Made by a program: the position numbers and the translations under genes. From Macrocystis pyrifera (lineage: Eukaryota; Sar; Phaeophyceae; Laminariales; Laminariaceae): a DNA stretch of 64,000 nt. Below the pieces are notes generated by a model. It was not told where the DNA came from. It searched no databases and saw only the letters and a program-made list of their open reading frames with translations. Positions 34,101 through 46,100 of the stretch are shown one piece after another (the first letter of the stretch is position 1; every line of letters starts with the position of its first letter). The stretch spans positions 12,038,734 through 12,102,733 of the forward strand of contig JASSKH010000003.1 in NCBI GenBank assembly GCA_031763025.1. Direction: 5' to 3'.

Positions 34101-37100
34101 TAAAACGTCCTTCCGACGACGCCACTTGTTAAGATCAAGGTCGGGACACTTTCTATGCCTGGACAGGTTTACCTATTGAGCTGGTACTCGTTGGTACTCA
34201 CGTGTGTTGTGTGCTTAGAGACAGAAGAAAATCAGCTTTACTCCTTTCGTGCACGAGGATACTAAGAGCCGAGCTCGTGCCTCGCTGGGAAAACCCCTGG
34301 TTTTCCATCTACGATACGCCTCCCAATACTGTAAATACGATCCTAATACTTGAACCCAGGTAATTACCGGGCTTTCAGCCTCCTTCAAGGTAGTATCACA
34401 ACAGCTGCACGCGGTATATATTGTCAACCCCAGCTGCTTGATTCGAAATCATCGACAACAAGGAAAGCCCATTGATGATGCATTCAACGACACGTTGGCT
34501 GTATGCGCACGGTTATGAATACGTCTCGTACCAATGGTGTTGCTGTTACGTATAATGTTCCTGATGAAAATCAAACAACAAGAAAAGGGGCATAAAGGGA
34601 ACAAGCCTGGGGATACAAAAACGCCCTACGGTAAAACAATTTTTTCAGTCCGACCTTACGGTGAATGTAAGACACACTTGGACGCTTTGTGGCCATCTAA
34701 ATGTCCCTTATATTTACGATCAGACCGATGCCCCCCTTCTCGGTTCTACACATCGTGCCTTGCAGTCTCGCCACGGCGTTGGCCTCGACCTCTAACCCTT
34801 GTGTTATCCACACGGTGAGACATCGCTTCCATGAGCGCGCGGAGGCATGCGCGAAAGTGGAGAAAGTGACAGAAGAGGTCAAGACGGAGAAGGAGGGCAG
34901 GGCCCAGTCAAACAGAGCTCGTGTGGAGGCGGAAGCTGCTGCTCTTCGTGATGAGGTACGTACGAGTATCATATGCAGATGGCCAAGGGATCAAGGCCGG
35001 GCGGCGAAGGGGGTCTTACACCGAGCGAATAGACACCATAAGTGCGGGTTTTCGGTTCGAAATCTACAGCTTTTCGTTGCGGTAGTATTAATATTCTGTT
35101 GGGCTACTGGTAAAAGGTTAACCGATGGCCTACCCTAAACTACACCTTACAATATTTTCCCGTGTAGCGTTGCAATGCGATAGACGGGGCCGCCGGATCA
35201 GGGGGGGTGCCCTGGTATCTTTGGGCGGCGGGATCGCCATGTTGGAGGACAGGCGATAGCAGTTGGGGCTGCGCAACCGCCATGTGTGAGAGGACTGCTA
35301 TTGGCGCTTGGGTCGCCGTTTCGTCGCGCTGCAAAAAGGTGGCATTCAACTGTGAAAACAGAAGCGAAATATTATACAAGTTCCGAAAATTGCCGTATAT
35401 ATCTTGGTAGTGCTTCCGTAACTTTCTCGGTGGAGTGTGCGAGGCTTGATAATGGCTTGTTCTAAATTCCACCTGGGTGCGTTCCACTGCTCACAGTCCT
35501 CGCTCGTCAAATTTACGAGAATAACCTTGACTAATATGTCCACATCTACGTGTGGTAGCCGCTTGCGCTGACAGGTCTCTCTCTGTATGTGCCGTGATAT
35601 GATCATCAGGTCAACCAACTAGAGAGCGCAGTAGAGGCGGCCGACAAGAGTCGCGAGAAAGCGCAACGCGACGCTGAAGGTGTCGCCAGCGTCTTGGAGG
35701 AGGAGATTATGAGGTGTGCAAAACGTTCGGGCTATCGTACGTACAACGGAGTTCTATAGTACGTTTTTCGTGTCAACAATATTGATTTCAACGATTGCAA
35801 GCAGGCCCCTTGCTCTGGGTGAAAGAGTATTATGTCGACCGGCGGCTCGGTCCGTATACCGCGTACTGACTCACACGGAAAAAGGAGAGGCCAGGATAGA
35901 CGGCGATATCCTAGATGATTGTTCACGACAAAGGTTGCTGACCGGCAAGGTTCGCAGATCGCAAGGGTAGCTGATCACAAGGAAGGGTGGCTGATCACAA
36001 GGGTGGCTGATTCACAGCGGTACTGCCTGTACATCGTCATTCCTAGGCTTCGGCAGAAGACTGGGGCAGCGGAGAAGGACGTCGAAACCTGGAAGCAGAA
36101 GGCCAAGGCAGAAGAGTCGAGGTGGGCGTTCTACTGCTCCTTTTCGATGCTGTAATCCAAGTGGTACAGATGCTGTTAGATACCGGGGTCTACCTGTTGG
36201 GCTATACTTAAACTGATCAGGCTGGGACTTGGACCCAAGCACGCCATGCTCGGAAGCGGACGATCCACCCACCCAAAGTACGTGGTGAGGGGGGTGCCCT
36301 GGAGATCAATGCTGGCGAGATTTGGGTGACCGAGCCCCCAAAGTACATATTTTGTTCGTCAGAAAGGTCTACCTGTTGGGTTGCTTTAGTCATCCCAACA
36401 GGTACACCTTTCTAACGAATATATACAAGCCCTACCCTGTGTCGGTATATACCTCCTGTGCGAAACACGCGAAACTTTCCCCACAAAAACATATGTCGCG
36501 ATTTGTGCACCCAGTCCGAATTGTTGAGTTTCACGGCCCACGCGTGCTCGACAGTTCGAAATACGGACGACAGCACGAAACATGGATAGTAGATAGAAAA
36601 GATCGCGCGCGTCCTTTTTAAAGCAGGTCTCCAGTGCGCTTGAAAGTATTCTTAGGGAGCTTCAAATTCGTGTCCCAACTACTTATTGAGTTTAAGGGGG
36701 CGACACCTCATGCGCCCTACCGACCGGAACGATCTTAAAAATTTCTTACAAGAAAAGGGTAATCACAACATCACTCTACTTCACAACTACGGGGTTCTCT
36801 GCGAGAAAGATTGAAGCCGACGACGTCAAACTTGCTCTGTTCGCTTCTGATATACCTGGTATATCACATCTACGTACGTAGAAAGCTAACGCCGCAAAAA
36901 CGCACGGCAACAAAAACATACGTTTCATAGATACTTGAAAAACGACAAAGCAAGCACGCATCGTGTGGCTACGTACACTTGCAACGTTTCGCGTCCAATG
37001 GTTGGAATACCCCCGAGTATACAGGGTGGAATCCATGAAGACCGAGGTCGGCGCGCTTCACGAGGCAATGGCGGGTCTTCACGGAGAAATGGGCGCTGTC

Positions 37101-40100
37101 CAGCGGGAACTCGACGGAGCCAAAGCTGGCCAGGACAAACTGGCAGCAGGTGGGGAAAGAAAGACGCGAACGATATATACGACGTCAGGATAAGCGTGTC
37201 GACCAAACCGCTCTCGCTCCCCAGGCCACACCCACCGACGGTTTCATTTGCAACCGATCGCTGGTTGAAGGTTGATGCTGAACAACGACGGGCGGCAAAA
37301 ACTCGGCACGGCGTGACTTTGCGCTTAGTTGCGGGGTGGATTTTGGGTACCCTGCTGTGTCCAACAGACGTTTTTTTTCGATAGCTAGGAGGACAGCCAT
37401 GCGGCACAACAGGCCCTTTCCCCCTGCCCCGATCACGATGCTAGATTTTGGGGATGAGCATGGAGTGTCGTCGACAGACTGATGGTTAATAAACCGAACA
37501 CAACATGAGACAAAATATATTCAAGCATTCAATGGAATGGAACAGCACCTCCATCAGCTACAAGTGTCCTCGTCGGCTCGTCTGTGTGTCACAATGGTTA
37601 GTAGTTACTCTCCGCCTCTCCTGCTGCTGGCCTTGAACAGGTTCCTCCCGAACACTACAAGTACTGTGCTTGTGCTGTTTCCGTCTGACAAGCCGCATAT
37701 ATACCGGGTTGCCTCCAATCACAAGGGCAGTTCAATATCTATATAATGTATAAAATGACAATAGGCAACAAACCCATCCGCGGGAAACTAAACCAGTACG
37801 TATTTGTCGGTGTCTCGGTCCATCCTCGCTTTGTCACAACGCAGACCTCTCGCGGGCAGAGGGCGAGGTTCGAAAAGCCGAGGAGGCGTGTTCATCGACT
37901 CTCGCCAGAGCGAAAGACGCCGAGAAGCGGCTGAGGAAGGAGGCTATTGAGAGGGAACGGGTGTCTGTCGAGCTCACGAAGGTACGTTGGTGTGCCGGCC
38001 CCGGGATGGTAAGACTATCAGCAACGTAGAAGCGCCATGGCTAACCTGAAGAAAAAAAAACGCATGGAAGAACGGAAGAGCAGAACGGCAACCGTTAAGA
38101 GAAAACCATCGTGAGTATGGATTGGTTGCTTTCTGAAGCTGAACATGTACCGCCTTCGCAAAAAAAAACTTCGACGACCAAAATGGCCTTCCTCCAGATA
38201 TGGTAGATTACCTTCTGTCCATTAGGTAAGGTAAACAAATATAGGGCCTTTTACACTCAAGCCCGGATCAGGACTTTTACGGTGTTTTGTGTCCGTGCTG
38301 CGTACGTATCTCGCTTTCGCTTTCGGCCTCTCCCGCCCATTGTCGATACACGCCTCTGCATGAATGCGCCACCTATATAAGCTATGAACGCGCCACCTAC
38401 CGCACCTCGCCCTGTACCCCAAGGTGTCTGACCTGCGGGAAGCGGAGAAGTTAGCGCTCACAGCTGAAACCGTGCGTTTGAAAGAGAGCGAGGAAACATA
38501 CCGCGGCAGTACCGACAAACTGAACGCCACGAACAGGTGAATGCTTTTCGTACCGAGTTCCGGAAGCCAGAAGCCATGATTGCGAGGGAAAACAACCGCT
38601 GTAGCTTCCAGTGCGCACCGAAACTGTGTGCCCCGCCTCGTCCGCCCCTCAAAGGAACATAGTCAGTGTTCATCTTGCTAGATAGTATAGCTTACCCCAC
38701 TTTTGGCTAAAAACTAGTATTGAGGGCGTTACTAATGCGATATCAAACAGCGTACATGCCATCACATGGTGTATCACGATTCTTGATGTATTGATGCGGA
38801 GCATCGACCTCGAGTATGTGTGCAAGCACAAGCATAAAAATCAGGAGTCGATCCTAAGCTTTACCTTCTTCATCGCCTCGTTACCCCCGGAAATACCGAC
38901 ATGTGTAGTAGTTTTTTGCCATTATTTTATTTTCTAGCCTTGTGGACAAGCCGTGAGCACCGGCGTCTTCCCTTCTCCCCCCCCCGGTACTAACCTTCAT
39001 TTTTTATCGCGCTTACGTAGGTTCGGTATTCCCACCGCTCGTCGATTGTCATTGATTTTTTTCAAACTCACACTCTCGCACTTATGCCGGGTATTGTTTT
39101 GTTTTGTTTTTAGCAAACCCGCTGGGATTTGAACCACGGCCCTCATACGCTATTAACAATAGTATTCGAGGTTAACCACTAGACCACCGAGGCCATCCGG
39201 TCTGGACGTTGTTGATTGCAAGGAGTAACTTAATTTGCCTTCTCAGTCAGCCCTCGCCCCTCTTTATCGGCTCCCGTTCGTGCGCAACGCATCATCGTCT
39301 ACCCTTCTTCACTTCACCAGGGAGCTCAATGCTCTACTGCAACGTCTGTCGGCGGACCTCAAGGAGGCGAAGGAAGCGGCCGAGATGGGCGTAAAACGAG
39401 CTGACGCTTCTGCTCTGGAGGTGGGCGCGAGGCAAGAAGAATTGCGGAGGCTTGGGGAGGCCCTGGAGCGAACCGAGTCCAGAGTTGCGGCGACGGAGAG
39501 GTGAGCCTTCCGTGTGCTACTAATGTTGCACCTGCGTGCCCGATTACTTCGATTATTGCCCGAAGTGAGTTCGGGCGTAATACTCCCTGAAAGCTCGTGG
39601 TTACAGAGCGGCTAATTGACGTGCTTTGGAGCAGATGGTAGCCGCCGTTCCTTCTCGAGACCACGCGCCGTCCTATAGTGTGCTGTGTGCAAAACGCTAC
39701 CATCTTCTCGTGACCCTTGGCCCGCCGATTTATTTCGCTGCCCGGCACGTCCGCGCCGCGGTGGTGTTGATATCAATCTGTCGTTGTAAATGCAGATGCG
39801 GAATGGTCGGATTGGTGAAACGCTACCATCTTCCCGAGACCCTTGAACCGCCGATTTATTTCGCTGCCCAGCACGTCCGCGCCGCGGTGGTATTGATATC
39901 CATCTATCGTTGTAAAAGCAGATGCGGGAGGTTTGATTGGGTGAAACGACACCATCCACCCGAGTAGATAAGCCAAGTTGTGTTGCAAATAGAAAGGCTC
40001 GTATTAATGCCGGCCACCCTTGGCTCACGTTTTTTTTTGTATGTCAGTAGAAAGAGAGAAAGCCACCATTCCGATATCGTGGCGCTGGGGAAGAGGGTGC

Positions 40101-43100
40101 AGTACGTAGCAACGAGGAGTAGCAAGTGAGGGATGCTACCGATATTCTTATGGTTGTACAGCCATCTTGATGCACCTAACAAAAACGATATACCGCATGG
40201 TGAGCGTTCTAATGCCCGCGACAATCAGGCATCAGCGGCATGGGTCGTTGGCATTTATATCGGATAGTTGAATGAAAATATTCCACCCGCCAAGCATTTG
40301 TTTGCTGCGCACGTGGTGCGGCAAAGGCCGCACTGCACACACCAAGTGCAGGACTCCGTTCGGCGTATAGCATATCTGTTAGAACCGGACTTTAAAATGT
40401 ACCAGGTATGTTATGCTGACTGCATACTAATGTTTATGCTGGTGCCACCGCGACCGCGCGGTTGGTTGCCCCTTGCCGTGCCGACTATCGCCCGCAGGGA
40501 GAAGGTTTCCTTGAAAGAGGCGTTGGCCAAAGCGTCTGCCGATGGGCACGCCAAAGCAGCGGAGATCGAGCGACGCGGGGCGGAGGTATCGCAGTGAATG
40601 ATGGAAACAACCTCTCAAAAATTGGAGCAATCGTTCACGTGAACCAATTGAATAGACGTATAGGGCGGAGGTATCGCAGTCGGCCAAGGAAACTATTGAA
40701 GCGCATGCAGGGCGGAGATACCGCAACGAATACAGGAAAACTATTTGTATGTCGACCGTTCTGAAAAGGCCCCGCTTTTATGAAAAATGGCGAAGGCTAC
40801 TTGCGTAGGTGTTCACACGGCAAACGGTTTAAAAGAGGCCCAGCTCGTTGTTCTGTTAAGTCTAAGCAGGCAGCATGGAACTAGAGACCGACTAGTGCTT
40901 AGCAGGTAGTGCTTCCTTCTTCTGCTCTGGCCACTCATACTATTGGAAGCTATTATTAATGTATTGCTTGCTTGTTTGCTCGCCGGGTGCCTGAAAGAAG
41001 AGGGGGGCGATATATTTCCGTACGTATATCTCATAGGTCCGTGAAAGCATCTTCCTCGCCAAGGTCACACGGAGAATCGAATGACAACGCAGATATGTTG
41101 GCTTGGCGGATGGTCGGAAACCATTCGAAGGTGTCCCTGACGATGAAGCGCACTGACAAACATTTTGTTTGAGTTCACCGCCAATTTCCATGCGGCAATG
41201 ATGGGTTGCCCTGTACTTCGTGTAGCTGCTCCGGTCGCCTTTGTGAAAAAACGCAATCAAGTGCTGTTGCGTCAACACCCATTTGTCGTTTTTTTTTTTA
41301 ATGTTCACGTGTCACCGATGGGCCGCTATTTACGAAGAGTAGGGGTCTCTACAACATCTACAACGACAACAGCAACAATAATAACAGCAACGGCAGCAAC
41401 AAAAACAACAACAGCAGCAACAACAATAACAACAACAACAACATCAACAAAACGGAGCGATTAACCCCATTCCCGATTTCCCCCCCCTGTCGATTACTTC
41501 TCCCTGCTTTTGCTGCGTACGGCTAAGCTGGGGCTTTTGGAGCGAGAGAAGCACGATCTGATACTCGACGTGCAAGAGAGAGTGAGGGCTCTCAAGGTAA
41601 GCACAGCAGCGACGTAATACGTACGTACAAGTAGAAGCATGGCAGCTTAAGTTGAGAGCTCTCGTAGAAACCGATACGGACAACCATTAGAGTTCGTTAC
41701 GTGTGTCCGTCCTCACCATACTACCGCAATAATGACTTCAGATTCCTAGAACGAATTGCTTTCACCTACGTGGTACGTAACAAGCTTCTGCAGTCCCCCC
41801 CGGAGCATCGGTGCCCCATTGAGCTATGGGGTGGTTGTGTGCTGCGCTGTTTGCTTTCCTAGTTCGCGATCATAGGCATCATTTTTCCGCGCGCACGAAA
41901 AGAGTTATTCTCGAACAGCAGTGTTTACCGCCTGGAAATAGCGCGCAACAACACAAACGTCTCGCGGCTTTACTTTCCTACTGTGTACAATAGCTGTATT
42001 CCGGTTGTGGATCTCGACCTAAAACGCGCTGCGATTACCCACCTATCGATCTACTACTACTGTAGACGGCAAACCCCTGCCAATACGTTTCTGTATATAT
42101 GTGCGCCAGCTTATATATCTTTGTTAAGATCAAGGTTGCGGGACACTTTGTATCTCTGGACAGGTCTGCCTTTTAAGTCGGTAATCGTTGGTACTCACGT
42201 GTGTTGCTTGCTTAGCTATAGAAGAAGAGCAGTTTTATTCCTTTCGTGCATGCGGAGACTGAGACCAAGCTCGTGCGCTTCTGGAAAACCCCTGGTTTTC
42301 CATCTAAGATACGCCTTCCAAGTACTACAAATACGTTCCCAGTGACTGCACTCAGGTAGTTATCGGGCTTTCAACCTCATACAAAACAGTATCATAACAC
42401 TAGCCCACTCTGATGAGCCGTATATACAGAATTACGGGAAATTCGTGGAAACCCCGATTCCACGAACTAGAACATGAGTCGAAGATGCGGCTCCTCAAAA
42501 CCACACTCCCACTCCTCTGAACGGCAAGGCAACGAAGTCGCCACATGTTAAGGTCTTAGTCCGTTGGGCTAAAGGTAAAAGGTTAACCAATCGCCTACCC
42601 AATCTAAGCCTCATAACACTCTCCCCCCCTGGAACGGACCGGATATACGGGTCGACGCGTGACACCAACACGCGGTTCCAATTTCTGGGGATCCACAAGT
42701 ATTTTTTCAGATGCTTGACGTGAGGAAATTCACTTTTCTTTAAAAAGCGATTTCATGGTGGACGTGAGATTCGAACTCACGACCAACGACCCATGTTCTG
42801 CCGTCGTCGCCATATGTTAAGATCAAGGTTGCGGGACACTTTGTATCCCTGGACAGGTCTGCCTTTTAAGTCGGTAATCGTTGGTACTCACGTGTGTTGC
42901 TTGCTTAGCTATAGAAGAAGAGCAGTTTTATTCCTTTCGTGCATGCGGAGACTGAGACCAAGCTCGTGCGTCTCTGGAAAACCCCTGGTTTTCTATCTAA
43001 GATACGCCTTCCAAGTACTACAAATACGTTCCCAGTGACTGAACCCAGGTAGTTACCGGGCTTTCAACCTCATACAAAGCAGTATCATAACAAACACCTC

Positions 43101-46100
43101 ACAGCGCTTAGCAAAGCTTGGTGCAAGCAATGTCTGCCTGTTGTCGGTGAAAACCCCACGTGCTCCATCCTGGCCTTATATGGGTGCGGGAGTCCATGGT
43201 CATACGGCTACGGCCATGCATGACATGAGGACCGCCCCCCCCCCCCCCCCCCCCCCCCCCGCCCTCCGCTAACCCTAAACATTTTTTTCATATAATGTAC
43301 GGATATCACGTAACGAGCGCCCAAATGTTGGAGGTATCTCTGTTAGGAGTAGGAACGGTGCTCCTTCTCCAAAGGGGTGCATCGTCAATGATCAAGTTAC
43401 TAAGGCAAGCAACAAGTAAGCACGCCCTCCCCCCCCCCCCCCCCCCCGCTCCCGTGGGTGTGAGCAGGAAGCAACAGCTGACGCCGAACGGCACCAAGAG
43501 CGTATCGCGGAAGCAGAAAAAAATTCGGAGGACGAAAAATCCGCGAAGCTCGCAGCCGAGATGAGCTGCAAGAAGGTGTGTGCTACATCGCGACCCATCG
43601 TGGTAGACTTTGGGGTAACGTACCAAAACAAAATTGCTTCCAGGGTTCGGGTCGCGTCAAGGTTTGAAAAAAGATTCTCAATAGGAATCACCTCGTCCGT
43701 TGCTTTCTTTCTCAACCCACGATAACACTATTACCCCGCCATTTCTTTGCTAGGCGCTGGACGAGCTGGGCGACGCCAAACGAGCGACGGCTATGCAAGA
43801 CGAGCGGATTGAGGTGTTGAGGTGCGGGGGCACCACTACATCAGACTAATACGTACATACTGTAGCCAGCCTCACTTTGGTATTTTCTCTCTGCCGGCAT
43901 GCTATTAATAGTGGGCGCGCTGAACCGGTGAATGCAGGGAGGGGTCCCGCAGGTGCATCATATGCTTAGAGATTATTCATCTTGTCATACAAATTTTCTG
44001 GGAAACATCTTCTAGCCAAGGAAAAAAAATAGGTTCAGACTCCACTCCAATATGCTGTGGCAACATTTGTTTTCACCAGACCCAACAGAAGTCGGCATGC
44101 ACAAAATTCCGTATACCACTCACGCGCACCCGTCCCCTCTACTCCTTCTTTTTGCTGCACCCCACCGATGGCTGTCGCTCTTATCTGCCCTTCATATTTG
44201 ACCAAAGAGCATTACCACCTAGGGGTGGCGCCTTTTTATTTTTCTCGAAGAAGTTTGTTCCGCGCAACCCGACCAAACATTTTCTACGCCCCAGTCCTGA
44301 AACAATTATTGCACTCATAATCAAAGCATCATACCAGCCGGTGGTAGCCAACTTAGGGAGCGCAACCGGCCTGAAATAGCGCCAAAAAGGTCCAGCCATT
44401 ACCGCGAGATGATTCCACAACACGCAAGCGCGGTCTTCGCTGTCTCCCGCTCGCAGCGAAACTTGAACATCGACTTCGTTATCTGTGGTCGTCTGTTCTG
44501 GTCTTCAGAGATACTCAAAATTACAGTCAAGTTGTAGTATACGGTCGTCCGTCCTTGTACTGGGAAACATGGGTGTGGTCCCGATATAGTGCCGGTATGC
44601 GCCAGCCAGCAAACCGGCACACACGTAGCGGTAACCGGCACATATTCGGCACATACACTGGGTCAATCCCACCTGTGCCAAGCGACTTCACCGGCACTAT
44701 ATAGGGCAGCAGGCATCTCTCAACCGCACTAGATAGGGATCCCTACTGCACTGAAACCTATCAACCCTTTCAGAACTGCATACAAGTTTTGAGGACAAAA
44801 AAAAGTTGAGATTAAGCTAAAGTCGGGAGTCGTTTTCGAAACAGCGAAAGGGTTCGATGAGATTTTTTTCTATCGTTTTTTTTCTCGTTATGTTGCGGCC
44901 GGCGCGAGCAAATAGGTCGGAGCTGACGGCGATGCGGCGGGCTCTAGAGAAGACACAGGAGGCGGCCAAGTCGCGCGACAGGGAGAGTGCTCAGGTCAGT
45001 CGCCCCAGCTAGCTACTGCATCGGACAACTAGGGTGCGGACATACAGTAGTCCGTGTTGAGCAAATGGGGGGGGTGGGCGAGTAGAAACCCTGGCCCATA
45101 TGCATACTTGATAGTAGTATGTGGGGTGCGTGAAACCAGTTCATTCACATCTAGAGTTTGTGTGAATTTATGCATTGCTTTTTGTTGGGAGACCATATAT
45201 GGGTGTGCTCGTTGTTTTGGTTGTGGTCTGAGGGAACCTTCCCCGAGGCACGACACCACCGCGGCTTGCTGCATTTTTTCTCTTACCTCGCCTCGCCTTG
45301 CCGCGTACCTCAGCGAATCGTACAGCTGAGTCAGGCGACGGCCAAGCTCTCGAGCGAGGGGGCGAGCACAAGGGCGAGAGCGGCAGATGCTGAAGACACA
45401 ATGGAGAAAATCGCCCACGATCTCGAGGTGTGTGTTGTGTTGTCCAACGAATACATCGCCTCTAGGCTTTTGCTTTCAGCGAAAAAAAAGAAACAATTTT
45501 CATATATACGCACGGGGATCATGCCCGTTCCGTGGACTTTGGTGTTATACGTGGTGTTCGTCTCCTGTACAGCCTCTCTTTCATGTTTTCATATGTTCGC
45601 TTGCTCTGTGTGACGAAGAAGTGACTCGAGACGCAGGAAGGAGTGAAGAAACGACACACGGGCGAAATAGGGTCACGGCGAAACGGACAAAGCCTAACAA
45701 TCCATTCACAACCACAATGGCCGTGAAGTGCGTAAGTATACAACAGTTTCGGCCCTCTCGTGAGAAAAACGGACTTTAAGAAATCTAGCCGCTAAAAAGT
45801 TCTTTTGTGAAAAATTTGCCCCTTTCTCGCACCACCAGAACAGGAAAGTCAGTCTATACGCGAGAGCGTTATCACGCCGAGCTTCGCTTCGACCAACATG
45901 CGATCGTTCGTTGCGTTCTTTACCAACCCATCCTTGGGCATAGCTGACCCTCTTGAGGGAAGAGGCTGCATCATCACCATGCCCGGGCAGTCATACCTTC
46001 AGCAGCGTCGCGACTGCGACGCTCCTTTTCATGTGGTAACTGTGGCCTGCAGCACGCACAGCATTCGTCGCGACGAGACTTTTATGATATGACTGCGTAG

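Larger units (their letters stand above)
31924..34403 (+). mobile_element. Deleted Ty3/gypsy LTR retrotransposon
   Basis: Two 277-bp LTRs (31,924-32,200 and 34,127-34,403) start TGTTAAGATC and end ATCAYARCA, flanked by a 4-bp duplication GCTG. A leader follows the 5' LTR (to about 32,345). The only recognisable pol part is the RNase H region and its linker. Gag, protease, most of reverse transcriptase and a recognisable integrase core are missing. A truncated MITE-1 and a 35-bp tandem repeat sit in the interior. It lies wholly in intron 1 of the coiled-coil gene, in sense orientation, and cannot be autonomous. Confidence 0.9.
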
